Source: Cruorifilaria tuberocauda
Lineage: Eukaryota > Nematoda > Chromadorea > Rhabditida > Onchocercidae
DNA length: 64,000 bases
Direction of reading: 5' to 3'
NCBI GenBank assembly: GCA_013365365.1
Contig: JABVXU010000087.1
Span: 1-64,000 of the forward strand
Within the stretch, counting starts at the first letter, position 1. Each line of letters opens with the position of its first letter. Below, in pieces: positions 23,077-38,000 of the stretch. Both the position numbers and the translations under genes were made by a program. Under the pieces are notes generated by a model that ran no database searches, had not been told where the DNA came from, and worked only from the letters and a program-made list of their open reading frames with translations.

Positions 23077-26000
23077 CTAAATTAAAAAAAGAAATTGTAA
23101 TGATAAATGTACTTTCCGTTCGTTTAAGCTGTGAGGCTCTAAAAATTACATGTTTATATTTAAATTTTTCCCTCTTTTATAGAAAAATGTGATCTGATGG
23201 CTGATGAAGTTAGAAGCAAAGTTGGAAGCTAAAATAAAATTGAGACGAGGGAGTAGAATTTGGTTCTTCACTATTGTAAGCTAAGTATAAACTAAATTAT
23301 TTTTATGAAAAAATTAAACAGCAGCGCAAAATGCGCAAAAAAACACGAAAATGACTTATTATATTTAATATTTATATGGAGGATAAACTGTAAAAACTTA
23401 CGTTTCTGAGCAGTTATGTGCTGTTCTTTGATACTTGTCGACTGTACAAATGCTTATTGATATTCAAATTGTTCAAAATAGAAAAAAAGCCGTTGAATGC
23501 TATCAGTTGAACACGCTGTATCACAACGCTTGTCAGTTTTACACTTTCCCGTGCTTATTTAGCCTTGTTCGATTTATAAAACGAAACAGTTATTGTATAA
23601 TTGCCACTACTATCCCAGTGAAATTGTTTTTTCTATGCTTGGTCTTCTGAAATGAAAAGTAAAAGAAATTATAGCAAAATTATAATTCCGATATTTCGAC
23701 GGGAAAAAGCCGAACAAGTTTAATAGTTTCGACTACAATATGCAGAAAAACAACTATTACTGAAACAAAAGTCCAAAGCAATTACTTTACAGGCATAATC
23801 AAATACGTAATAACAATAAATATATCTTTAAGTTTAATAAATATTACGACCATCTTCTTTAATATATTAAGTCTAACGAATGAATCTGAAGATTGTAAAT
23901 TAAGGAAATCTGTTTAAAAACCAATCATATTTTTATCATTACAAAGATAACAATGATTAAAAATAATTCAAAAAAGACTTATTAAGATAATTTAAAATCC
24001 GAAAATGTTAGCAATGAGTAGTTTTAATAGAAAAAACTTTTTAGGGATTTAGTAAATCAATCAGTTCAAAAAATGTTTCTCTAAATTAATGTCAAAGAAA
24101 AAACATGCAAATGCAAGTTAAAAGGAGTGCTTAAAAACAAGATTTGAAAATATGAGAATTTTTTAAGGCCTTGTTATTAGCTTAAAAAAGCTATTTTAAA
24201 GTGCCTCTTTTATCATTTGGATTATGCATAGCTAGCGAATAAATCGTTATTTTATTTTTTTTGGCCTCATTGATCCTTTCTAATTCAACCATAACTAAAT
24301 TTTAAGATGCGAATATCAAAGTAAGGCTATTTTCTGGAAACCATTTTTGTAAAAAAAAAAATCCTCATTACAAAATTTTTAAAAACTAATTGCTCGTTAT
24401 TAAGAAAAAAGTAAATCTTGTGTGAACTTATTAAATATGCTATTTCCAATCTTTTCGAATAAGGTATAAAAGTTACCTTTATCAAGTTTTCATTAGATGT
24501 GGTGATGTTATCATAAAATTTTGTAGAAAATAAGAGGAGTGGGAGAACATGACATGATTATATCATTTATGGGATAGCTGAGAAATGCATTGCTATTTAG
24601 GAACATATTTTAACTTTCAATGGATTCTTCTAACCTTTTAAGATTCTATAAGCTATCATTTTAACTTTCCTTTTGTTATCCAAGTTTCGGATTTTGAAAA
24701 AAGAAGGAAACGAAGAAAAAATTCGTTGTTATTATTAATGTTTATCAAGCCAGATGTTACAATACAGTCCTTTTACAGTTATTCGAATTTCATTAAAACG
24801 TGAAGAAAATTTGATAATTTGATGTTGCGATGATTAAGAACAGTTATTTAATGTTATTTCAACTAACAAATATTTTCTAATGCAATCAAAAGTTAATTGA
24901 CAGTTAGAATTTCCATTCATAAAAAATTGAGCAATAAAAATAACTCTATTATTTTTTCGATGAATTTGATAGAAGAAATATTTGTATGAGTTTGTGGTAG
25001 GTTACTTTGATTATAAACACACATTCAAATTTTTATTTTTACGGAAAAAAGAGATTTCGAAGTGATGAGGTTTGATATTTTTGATTTCTGATGGAATGTA
25101 ATGTATCAAAAACTAAATCTCTCAAAAGTTGAAACATTGAAATGAATCGTTCACTTTCGATCGGTTTTTAATAAATGTAACATTGACGAGCAAAAAATGA
25201 ATTCCGAAGAAATGATTAATGGCAGATGAGAAGAATATCATATCATTTTTATCTGTTTATTTAAACTTTTCGTCAAAAGAAAAAACTGTGGAAAAATGAA
25301 GATATTGCATGAAACAAGAAATTTCCATTTTACTAAGAGAAACTAAGATTACTAAATGATATTTATGCAATTGGTTGAAATCTCGAAATCTCAAGAATAA
25401 AAATTACTAATAAGTTTAAACCCAAGGTTTTCAAAATACAAAGCGAAAAAATAAAAATGATTCAAAAATCGACATTTCCGTGGAAGCAACACAAATGAAT
25501 GATGAAAATTGCTCTAAATTATGTACCATTATATTTTGTTGATCCCATAATATTACTGTGTCATCGATACGTGGTATCAAAATATAATTCAGATTAAAAA
25601 GTGATGCCGCAACAGCCGGGAGAACGAACGCATTTTACTGAAAAGATGAAAAATTACAAACAAACAGCGCATTCAGGATCCTGAAAGTTCACCCTGTGAT
25701 TAAATCTTTGATCGGAAGAGAAGTAGAAAGAAAGAGATAAAGATAGCATTTGAAAAGAAAATCTATATAAATTATTGAAGTAGTGAAATTATTGTTAAAA
25801 CTTTGAAAGATATTTTAAAATGATTACTTGGATGCTGCTCTGTTCACGTTTAAATGCTCATATTAGTCCATCTAGCATTTTCTACACTTACGTAATGCAC
25901 CAATACTCGAAATACATCTTAATTTATATATAATTTTATGCCATTTCAATTTTATTATCTGTGACTAAGAGATTTATAAAGCTCAAAATCCAGTGCTCAA

Positions 26001-29000
26001 AACATAATAATGAAAGTCTTGAATTCTATTGTTCTATCCTAGGAGTGGCGAAAAGTTTACACCAGTTGATTTATTGCTAAAATTTTGCAGTAATTCTACA
26101 GGTGCTCGTTATTCTCCTATCTTTTTATCCCTGCTAACGATTTATTCCATCCTATTTCATTCTAATTCTTATTTTAACCAATATGTTAGCTTACATTTCT
26201 TTCTACCTCTCTCTCTTGCTATTATTCCTTTTTATCACTCTGACAACATACTTATCACAACAAATAATGCTATGTACATCACATTGCCGAGAATTAATTC
26301 CTGTCAGTAATACAATCAAATTTGTTCATTTAATGAGTTATTAATAACATGGAAAACTAAAAAATTTCGTACTGTAACTTTTAGAATTCAAAAGTGGTGA
26401 CATTAACTGACGTCTTTATAATATCATGCAAAGTGCAAAATTTTTGTTTTGTGCCTTGAGAAAAGGTCTAGACATGTTAATTATTTTCATTCAAATTAAA
26501 TTAAATTTAAACATTATTTAAAGAGAGTGTAAATAAACGAGTTGCATTCGGAATATCATCAATAATCATTTTACAATATTACACTTTTGTAAGCTATGTA
26601 GAAGCAATGATATGCCACAACGATATATACATATTCAATCATTTGTGTGGCGTTTTTGCTCATGCAGTTTTTACAGTAATACTTTTGTTTGAGCTGCATA
26701 TTGTAAAGGTTTTCGTCAGGAAGAAATTAGAGATAAATAGTAAAAGATTTGTTCGATTGATAATTCACCTATATTTGACAACTCTGAATTTCTATGCTAA
26801 TATATATTCAAATCAGTAAAAAGCATGGACTCTAACAAGTTCATCCAATCTATTGTTAAAATTAATTTTATCCACAGGCAGGTAGGCAGTTTTTAGGGAT
26901 TGCCTAATCAGTTTGACTAAACATATTACTGCAAAGAAAGATTATATTGAAGCTTTTAATTCTGATTTGAATTCTTTTTTCAAATTGTTCATCATTTAAA
27001 TCAAACATTAACAAAAAGCAATGATATAGCAATAAATAATATGAAGTTAAAAAAAGCGATTTCCTTCATTATTTCGCATATGAAAATAATAAAATGAGCT
27101 GAGACGTGAATCCAAAAACAATTCTACGTGAGGATGAAGATAAGATTGCTTATTATTAGCATAGCATACCGAACATTTTTTAAATTCATTCAAGCTTTCT
27201 AATCCCACCAAATATGTATTAGTTAACATTTTATTTATTGCGCTCAAATATTGCAGGAATTCTTCCCATATTCCTCTGTTCTCATTATTATTATTATTAC
27301 TGTCATAATTATTTCAGTTATCATCAGATATAATATTGATATTTATTGTTATCGAATAGTTAACAGCATCAGTACGAATGATTTTGATAAGCAATTGTTT
27401 AAGCTTGTGATTTTGTCAAGATAAATGGTCTAAACTAATGATCAAAAAAACTTCCTGACTTATTGCTGGTCTCATTGGTATCTGAAATTCCAAAAAAAAA
27501 TTCAAAAATGTTCATATGCAAGACCATTCTCTTCTGCTGGAAACAACGAATTAAGGAATATTGAATTACAGACAAAATCAAAGATCTGAGCGGAATCATC
27601 CGAGAAATGAGTGATTGCTAATTTTACTATAGAAATATAAATAGTCACAGCAATTAATAAAAAGTCTATTGGTATTCTAATTATCATAAATAGAATCAAA
27701 AGCTAATTTGAAAATGCTGGCTACACTTTTTTTACTTTTTAACAACTGAGCAGATTAAAAAATCGAAGGTTGTCAAAATGAGATTCAATTGAAGTGGAAA
27801 TGGAAGCAATATTCTCTGGGTTCTTTTTTATGTCCCACGTACGATATCAATTTTTTTACGTCAATTGCGCACCTGCACACACACGCACGCACATACAATA
27901 CATTCATTCCTTCCGCCACTATTTCCTCTTTTTTGTTTTTTTTTTGGTTCGAAAAAAGCAAATTAAAAGCTTTATAATTAAATCATAATGTGAAACAGCG
28001 GTACAGTAGTGAATAACATGCAATTGTACTTTGAGAAAATTTAAAAAGAAAAATCGGTATTTTTTGACCGAATGAATTTGAAGTTCTCCAGAATAAAGGA
28101 AGAATTACTTTGTCCCAGAGGACAAGATAATGTTAACAAGACTGAAAAGTGACTTAGCCAAAAGAGTTCCATTCTGTTCCGTCTCACTTTTTAATAAGAA
28201 AAGACAAAACAAAAAAATGAAAAAAAAATTTTATTCCTGCCTCAGTGCTATCAAAAATTTGTTTGCCGCACAATTAGTTCTGTTTTATTTGCCTTCATTC
28301 GGCCATAGCCTCATGGCCATTGTCTTCACTTCGATATACTTCTAAAATATATCTGCGAACCAAAAAGAAAATTCACTAGCTTTTCACTGTCGCAATCATT
28401 TCTAATCGAATTCATTTGACATTAAAATACACACTTTAACCGTATTTCAAACTATGCAAAAAATGCATCTTCTCGCTTTCCTAAATTTCCCTAAACAAGC
28501 ATTGAAATTTAAAATAAATAATTCGAAATGTAACATTTTATTACTTACTTATAGTACTAATCTGCACTAAGTTTGATATGATTTCCGTTTATGCCCTTTC
28601 TGCCACTTTGTTATCAAGTATAAATTAGATTTTGTACAGGTGTGGTAGAAAGTCTTTTTGCTTTAATTCATCTTGACATTTGGTCATTTTGAATTTGCCA
28701 TTTCCAGATTCTACTTTCAAGATAATGGTTTGAACGCTAATTATTCGATTATTTTTATTGGCTTAAAGTTTCAATTTGCATAAGAATTGAAATAATTCAA
28801 ATTCTGAAAATACACAAGGAAATATTTCAGATCAAAATTCATAAAGTTTGCAAGTGTTTTCTTTCAAAAAATCTTTCAGTGATTCAATTTAAAAGTTATT
28901 TTTAATATACATTGAATAGAATAAGAAAAATTATATAATAAAATGGAAAGAGTACAGGTTGATTTAATAGAAAATTACTTGTCGATTTTTCAGATAGTTT

Positions 29001-32000
29001 GAGAGGAAGGAAGGTAGCATAAGAGACCATGATGAAGCATGGTGCCCTTCTACGACGGCATTCTCGGCAAGGATGATATTATAATTGAATGAATAAATTC
29101 GGGACATCCTCTCTTTCCCCGTATATCACACAGATTCTTCAGCGTAGATGCGTAGGTGTGATTATTGCACTTGAAAATCATCCATTCTCTCAATTCTTTT
29201 CATTTACTCTTCAGGCAGATATCAGCGCACTGTCTGGATTGACCTTTCACTTATAAAGATTCCGACAATCCCTCCAGTAAGATACGATTTTAAAATTTTC
29301 CAAGCAAGGAAAAGTTATTCGAATGTTCGTCTTTGCAACAATAACATGCAGTAATTCATAAATCACTTATGAAATTCCGGACCGTTTAAATTATTTAACC
29401 TTTTATCGGGAAATCATTAGAATTTCTTGACTAGCACATTCAGCAAATCGTCAAAATTTAACGAATTCTCTTGCTGAATTGTTTTTGAGATTTAAAAAGA
29501 ATCTGATAAAGAGAGACGGCTTTGTCTCGCACCTTTCAGACTGCTTCCTCTGTGAATGCATGTTGCTCATATCGAAAAACATGACTGAAATTATCAAAAA
29601 TTCTTGATCTTCGATTTGCCTACCACACACACACACACTGAAAGACATATTGAAAGGGATGAATCAGAATATCTCTCATAAACGGAATTTCATACATTTC
29701 AGGAAAGATTGATATTATTAACAAATATTTGTCATTAATAAGAAAAATATAAAGAAAAAATGTTTAAAATAATAAATGATAATTTATAGGATTATTACGG
29801 AATCCAAAAATGATTAGCTGTTGATTTTTGTGAAAGTTGCAAATTTAAATATGAATTAATTTTTTTGACAAACAAGTATGTAATTGATTGGAGAGATGCT
29901 TGCTAAAGTTTAACGAAAGTTATTGTATGATTAAAGGAATATCAAATTGTCAATTTGTTATTGCGATGGTATTCAATTTCATACAAAGAAAAAAATTTTG
30001 AAACTATTTCGAATGAAACCTTAACCGCTGGCTTAAAAACAAAACAAAAACAAAAACAAAAACAGAAAAAAAGAAAGAAAGGCTGATACTTGAAAGTATT
30101 GACAATGTGCTGTTTGCTGTCTGAATTGCTCAATTTGACGGACAATCTGCTTATCAATGCAACCGGAGAATGTTTTCTGAGATCTGAAAGTATCTGTGTT
30201 GCAACGGTGTGATGATTATTTTTTTCAAAAGCAACCTAAAAATCTCAAAGATTAATTAAAAAATTCTAGTTTAAATTTTATTAAATTACTAAAAGAGAAA
30301 GATTTGCAAGCAATTCCTTTGTCTTGATTTCAAAAACAGTAGTAATTTTTTTTTGGAATCTTTGACATAATTAAACACTTTCTAAATCATATTTTCTTTC
30401 TTCGGTGAGTAATGTATGCTGTTTAGATGATTTTAGTGAATTTAATTGGTTCAAAAATTTAAATATAATTTAAATTCTAATTTCTACGGTGAGCTATTCT
30501 CCCTTATTGAATCTATATTTCTCATTTTTCTCATCATATTTCTATTTCTACCCCTTTCGAATTTTTGAAAAATTTTTTTCATAAATTTATAGACAGAATT
30601 GTTTCAAATTTCATCAATTCCATGACAACTATCGAATTTATATCGAAATAGAGAAATAGAACTATCGAAATAGAAAATTTATTAATTTTACTCACGAAAA
30701 TGTTTATGTTTATTCATTTTCAAAGTGACGATCGGTTGTCATTCATAAATCATAATACAATAACCAAAATTATTCATAAATGGAAAACTAAGCAATTTTG
30801 CAATTCTTGATACAAAATAATGCAAAATGAAGAGATTTTTTTTGTAAATTTTTTTATCAAGGAAATAGAACTTAGAGATAAAACTTTGATTAAATTTTAA
30901 GTTTTGATGATTCAAGAGAGAAAGAACAATCTGTGAAATACTGAAAAAGATCATCAGTAGTTTGATTTTGGAAAAAATACAATAAATACGCGATCATCTT
31001 ATCGCAAATCGTAGAAAACTTGAAAGAAAAAAGCAATAGTTCATCGATTACCTTTTCTTATTGGATTATACTGATGCAATTATAAATCCAAACGGAAGAA
31101 AATGTTTCAATTTTTACCTATCAAAAAGTTAGGATCCGCTAAAAAACAGGAGAGTGAAGGCAAAAACGTGAAAGAAAAAAACTAAAAATTAAAATGATTC
31201 TGTAATGATCTATATAAGTTTATCAATTAATTGATAAAATTTCCGTACATGAAACTATCCGTTATAAGTGCAATTGCATGAGACAAGTGAATATTTTCAT
31301 GTAGAAAAAGAACTAAAAATGAATTTCGTTGTTCGATACAAACAAATAATTTAAGATGAAATGCACTAGAATTCTTTTTCTATCCAGTGAATGAATTATA
31401 TTTACATAAAACTGGCGTTTCGAGTAGATTGTATAACAGAAATACTGCTGCAGAATAATATATTTTGATTAAGAAAATATGTTCCAATTTTTTTTAAGAT
31501 AATATTTTATTTCGCATATTTTAAAATTTGCTAGAATGCTAAGTATAAGGCAATCTTAATAAATTGCAAATTCCGAAAATATTATAATCTTAAAAACAAA
31601 AGCAATTTCACTGTTTACCAAACACAGCTATCGATGTCACTACAAATTTTCAAAATTAAATGCATTGAATTCAATTTGATAAGTCTTTAAAAAGCTAAAT
31701 GAGAGTAAAACGCTTCGCGAAATTGCAACATTGCCATCTGATACAAATTCTAAGCTCTTCTTATCTGAAGTTCAATTGATTTGTTTCTATATTTGCATGA
31801 ACATTGTCAACATCAAAAAATAACTAAGATATATTTAGGACCAAATAGAAATTCGAGTAATGCACGATTTAAATTGAATGAGTGGATGATCCAAAAATGA
31901 GCCTTAAAGGCCTACCGATGAAACAAAAAGATGAACTGGATAATTTTATTATCGAGGGAAAAATTATTTCAATTTCTTCATTAGCATGCTTTGGAATCAA

Positions 32001-35000
32001 TCTCTCGATGATTACAGAGATCTTTTGTGAATCTCGTATGATGAAATCATTAATTATCATAACTGTCATATTATTATTGTCATTTCACGCTAATATTTAA
32101 GAAATTTGAAAAGAAAGGAAGCTTTACGGGAAACAAAAGCTAGCAAAAATATGATTGAAGAATAAAACTTAAGATTAAAATGCTTCTATAGTTCATTTTG
32201 CAATACTCAGAAATTTCCCAGTTAAAACTAAACAACATAAATTATTTCATTAATTTTTATTTTAAACATTTTTGTTGATCAAAATATCCAAATATTTAAT
32301 AATTTTAATGCGTAATCCACACATTTTAGTGTTTCAATTCTTTAAAAGATTTATTTTGCTGAGAAGTTAAATTAGAAAAGAAATTTGCTAATGAAATTTG
32401 CGGAATACAGTTACTGTTCAAATATACGAATTCAGCATGCAAAAACTGTGTGATTCAAATGTTTCGTCTTGTCAGTTTATTTCATTGAGTCCATTGAAAC
32501 CGAAATGTATAATAATATTTCCGGTATGATATCTTAGCATAGAGATGATGATTTATTTAGATAAAACTGCAGGATTCTGAATCTTTTCCTCCTATTTCCA
32601 TCTCTCCCATGTGATTTACTTTAGTACTTTTCAATCTCTTTTATGCTTATAACAACCAAATGATTTTTCATTTGATTTTGCAGTTTTTATTGTGAATCTC
32701 TTCTCACAATCTTTTGATATTTCGATCATTTTAAATAATTCCCATAGTTTAATCTTATCTCAAAATTTCTCCATTTCTTCCCACTCCATCAATCATCTAA
32801 AACAATCGATAAGACAAATGGTTAACGTCCGACCAAGGTTAATTCATTATCAAAATGTAATCTTCAAACGTGTGAATGGATATGTTCTATTAAAAATCAA
32901 TTCATTTATTTTTTCTAGTTCTCATTTGTTTATTTTCGCCCATCGTAAGAACCATTTCTAAAAATTAATTGAAATAAAAGCAAGCAGGAGGAAAGATGGA
33001 GCTGAGCAACTCGAACACTTAAATGATATTATGTTGGAGAAATTGGATGTGATCTGAATCTTGAAAACAAGGTTCCCCTTCTTTGTCCTCTCTATGCTTC
33101 ATGTATATGTCTAAAATTTATGAAAAGCCTTGAATTGCCAGTAAAAATGAAATATTCATTTCGATAATTTAAAATAGCGTTACCATAAGCCAATGGCAGT
33201 AAATAATAATAGAAAATTTGGCAGAACGAATTTGGTCTTTTTGCATTTAATATTAGTTATTCCTATATACAGAACTTCCGAACTTGTCGTATCGTAAAAA
33301 GTTCTAAATTACTCATTCATCATATATGCCAATGATAAATTTGAAAATTGATAATCTCGTACTGATCTCACTGTTAAAAACGGGAAATAAATGGAAATGA
33401 AATTTCTTGATGGTTTTAGATACCCATAAAATAGGCTTCTAACTAAGGCTACATTCAATTTTATCATAAATTGGAAATGTTACATTGCACCTACATAGCA
33501 ACAATTATAAAGAGATACATCAAACTGCCTACCTGTCAGTGAAGGATGTCATAAAAATAAATTTTGAATTTACAATGAACATTGATTAGGTTGTGAAAAA
33601 GCACAAATCAATTAATAGTTATTGAATTTTTTTGTCATTGAGTTCTATGGAAATGAAAGTAAAACAAAAAGTATCATTATTTCAGTTGATCATTCTAATT
33701 GATTTAGAGTGATGGAATTTTAGGAGTGGAATATTACTGAGGTTAAAAGAAAGATCTCGGTAAAAAAAGAAAGAAAAGATTGATGGTGTCTGGCCCGGAC
33801 TAGTTCAACAATGTTGTCATTGGCATTAGAACTGTCGTTCCAACGGATTTATTCTTGGCCTGTTTAGTTTTAGCTCATTTATTGCATAACATAAAAAATG
33901 ATCTTTTTTTCGCCTTTCTTTGAAGTGAATACCTTTAATTGCTCAATGCTGCTCATGAAACTGAAAATTCAGCTGGTAGGAAGGCGCAAAGAAATACGAA
34001 ATATCTCTTATTAAATTTGCTTTATTCTTCTTTACTATTTGCGCATTTTCTCTCATCTCTAATCATTTATCAGATTTCCTACACTAACGATAAGAAATAT
34101 CCTGAGCAGAAAATTATGTATCTATTCGCAGAATATATAACCTATCAAGTTAACTAAACAGAGATTTTAACCTCATTCTTACCTTTTACAAGGCACAGCA
34201 CGCAATTTTTAAATGCTTGACTGAAAAGATCTATTATTGATTAGTTCTCACTTCTTTTAGTTTAATTGCATTGCTGTATCAATGGAAAAATTGCATTTCT
34301 TCTTATATTTGCTTTGTTCTTCTGAAAGCTTACACTTTTCTTAAAGTTGTCAAATAACTTATTGGGAGCTTCATAGAATATCTAATTAAACCTGAAATTT
34401 TCTTAGAAAATTTGCAATCACTCAAAAACTCTAAATTTGAAGAAATGAAAAAAGAAGATATACCAATATATCAAACCAACGTCAGTGCAGGGAATAAATA
34501 AAAAATTTTCTAAAATGCTTTTCCTCTATAGAAGCAGCGCTTTTCATGTTCAACAAAACAATTCAAATCTCATAAAATACACTAAAAAAAGTTTGTTAAA
34601 TATTTAATTGAAGTTAATTTGAAAAAAGTGCGCTAAAAAATTAAATGTAATTTTTGCATTTAAAATGGCACGCTACTGTCATATTTAAATATTAAGAAAT
34701 TTTTTGAAATTACATCAGATTAATTTGAAAATTGAGAGACGCAAAACGCTTGAAAATAGCGCCATTGAGTTGTTTTTCCAAAATTTTAAATCGAACAATC
34801 TTTTAAAGTAATATGATAGGGAAGTGATCTTTTCAAGAATTCCATGATATACTTTCTCATATCATATCACAAGAACATTTTATTTGATAAGCTGACAGAA
34901 GCTTACATTTTGTGTATTAACATTCCGGAAAAAAGTTTCAATGAGATAATTAATCAAATGGAATACATGGTTTTCCTTTGTTAAAATTCACTCACGTAGC

Positions 35001-38000
35001 TTTTGCCTTAAATTCGTTAATTAGTAGTGATTAACGAATATCAGCAAATTGCCAATGTTCATGATTAACCTAATGTAATGTTTATTTAGGGAATTGTTGG
35101 ATATATCAAGTCGTAAAAGGTTGAATATAAGCGCCAGCATTATTTTCATCGCAATTTGTCAAAATGTGAGACATTATTAGTAGTGCTGCTTATGTTTAAA
35201 TGCTATATTACAAAAAAAAGTTGTCTGATTAATTGTTCAAATGAAAGGCATGGGAGGGTTTTCATCAATTTTCGCATTTAAGCCATGAAACTATCCTTAC
35301 GATTAATCTGATATTGATTAACGCCTCGTAATTAGAATGCACTGATTAATTAGGAAATATCAATTTATCTGTGAGATGGTGAAGATAAAGCTTGTAATTA
35401 AGATTGATAAAAATAATAAGAACTTAACAACGTCATTTAATAATTTTTGCTAAAAATTTAAAAGCTTGGTGTTTTTTGTAACTCTGAAAAATAAAAAATT
35501 CAAGGAATAAATAAGAATTTTCGGGGCAATTAAATGCAAATTAGATAAATGATAAGACTCAAAAAGAATAATTTTTCGGAAAAACAATCTCATAAAATAT
35601 ATTAAGAAAATTTATTGATATAATTGAATTAAGCTATTTTGACCTAAACCGCCTATATATTTTCTTAAATGCATTAAAATCACTTTTTCAACGATATCGG
35701 AGAAGTAAGGTAGACAGACAAGTTGCTATTAGAATTTCCAAGTAGACAAAATTAGCTAGCAGAATCTTCGAAAAAAATTTTCGAAGTTCGATTAGAGGGA
35801 GTTGATTGATGGAGGCATTAGAGAAGCTAAGTAAAGATTTAGATTGGAATAGCTTTCTGAAGGGAAATCGCCGGCAACGGACCTGACTGAGGTAGGGATG
35901 GATAGGGATGGAACAGAAGAAACTTCATGAAAACAAATATTTTTAAATGGAGATTAGTTTTCTTTCTTGATCGGGAATGCAACAGGTTGGCATCAGTTGA
36001 GATTTGAATTGAAATTTTTAAATTGCCTCGTTTTATGACACTTTGATGTAAGGCTTTTCAATCGCATCATGCAAATATTACTTAGACTCCTTTCTTTTTT
36101 CAGTATAAATCAAAATTTGAAATTCAGAAATGAACAGTTTAATTACTTAAGCTTACTTCGAGAAGTCAGAAACAAAATATCGTTAAAAATTGAAAAAGAA
36201 CGATAGTAGAAATGATAGCATTCCATCGTTTTCAAACAAAACGCATCAAAAATAAGCGTTTCAGGCAGGAAACTATTCAAATTAATTATGACGCAGCAAT
36301 GGTTCACGACATGCTTGCTATCTCATATACAACGGCGGCTTCATCTCAATAAATATTTAATTTCTTCCGTCCATTCATCGTTTCTTTCAGACTACAATAA
36401 ACAAATCTGTATGATACCTTCATTTATTTATATTTCTCTATTCGCATTTCAGTCTGCTTTTTAGTGTTAGAGTCCTATAGTAATGTACTAAGTTTCAATA
36501 AACTTTCCCATTCTATTACTTGAAGAATTTTATTTGTTTTTGTTAGCTTCAGTTAGTTTGTCGAAAACTATTTGTGGCTTGATGAAATATAATTGATATT
36601 ATCGAAGAGAGATTAAGAAAATTTTCCCTTATGATAACAAGAGCTATGAAATTAAAAAATTTTCAAATTTTAAAATTGAAAAATGCGTTATAGAAATGAA
36701 GAATTATCTACGACAAGATAGAAATATCAAATCTTCAAATGAAGTGTATAAATCATTTCATGCAGTTTAAAATTTTAAATGAAAAATTTTTCGCCCTTTC
36801 ATCGCATCAATCTCATGGTTGTTGTTATTATAAAAGAAATGAGTTGAGTTAACAAAATGCTGCAACTAATTTCACTAATAGATTGCAATAGAAAAAAGAA
36901 AAAATAAACATAGAAAATCTATCATTTATCAGTTGAAAACAAGTTTAATCTCAAAATTATAGCGTTTCAATCTCTTCTTAACAGAGCTGAAGCAAACATA
37001 CTGACGAAGGAAAAGCTTAAGACGCTGGAAAATTTTTTTAAATATAAATTGCTTAAAAATTGGGCGGAAATTAGTGGAAAAGATAGAAGTAGCTATGTAA
37101 AAGCAATCTAATTGAATGAAATTGAAAAAAAGATTTGTCATTCATTAGACTAATGTAAATGACAAATTTGCTGAAATCGATGCTTTTAGTTAGAGTTGCT
37201 TTTTGCCTATTTTCGGTTTCACTTGAATTTTGAAAAAAAATTGATGAGCTAACAGTAAGTTATCAGAAAAAATCCGAAAAAAACAGACAATTACTTCGTT
37301 TTTTCCTTTCTCACGTTGTTTTTTGGAATCAAACATGGAAATAAGGGTTTTAAAAAATTGAATAAACATCAAAAGTACAGAACATCATGGCCTTAAATAT
37401 TATAGAAAGATTTGAAAGACAAATGGCTCACTGCTTTTAATGCAAATTTAAGCTAAAATTGCTTCAAATGTAGCGATTTATTGAAATATTGAAAAAGAAT
37501 GATGTTCTTATTCTATAAAAATTAATCAAACATTTGAACAATCACGGCATTTCTTAAACATTCATTGAAATTCTCTAAGTAGGAGACACTTTGTCATAAA
37601 GTTATAATATTCGGAGACAAAAATTTTTTTCTTGTCTGCTGATTCAGCAATCAGCTTTCCCAGTGGTTCATCCATCATTGTTTGATGAAAAATGATATCA
37701 TTTCAAGACTTATTTCACATTTCAATATATCAGCTTGCTAAGAAATTGCTTTTTATAAATACAACTACCAACGCGATATTGAATGACTCTTCTGATTAAT
37801 TCGTATGAGAAAGGAAAGTGAAATGAAATCAAAGTATCAACAAAAAATTAAAATTGGTAGTAAATGTTAGTGATGTGAGCGCTCTGAAATTTTGCTATAA
37901 ACAAGCTGGAATGGTTGCATTACTGGAATAGATTAGGTGAGATTTATATAACTGTAAATTGAGTTTATAAAAAATTGTTTACTGAACGTAGTTCGTGTGC

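Noticed and set aside
26029..26310. Plus-strand 93-codon ORF in the gene-poor block
   Set aside because: The composition is pyrimidine-rich and hydrophobic like random AT-rich sequence, without splice context or a recognisable motif.
35809..35886. Short plus-strand ORF starting MEALEKLSKDLDW
   Set aside because: Only 25 codons, with no splice donor, signal peptide or neighbour exon to support it.
35888..35895. TGAGGTAG, the let-7 family seed, as a possible microRNA
   Set aside because: The bases after the seed do not match let-7 family members, and no complementary arm lies on either side to form a precursor hairpin.
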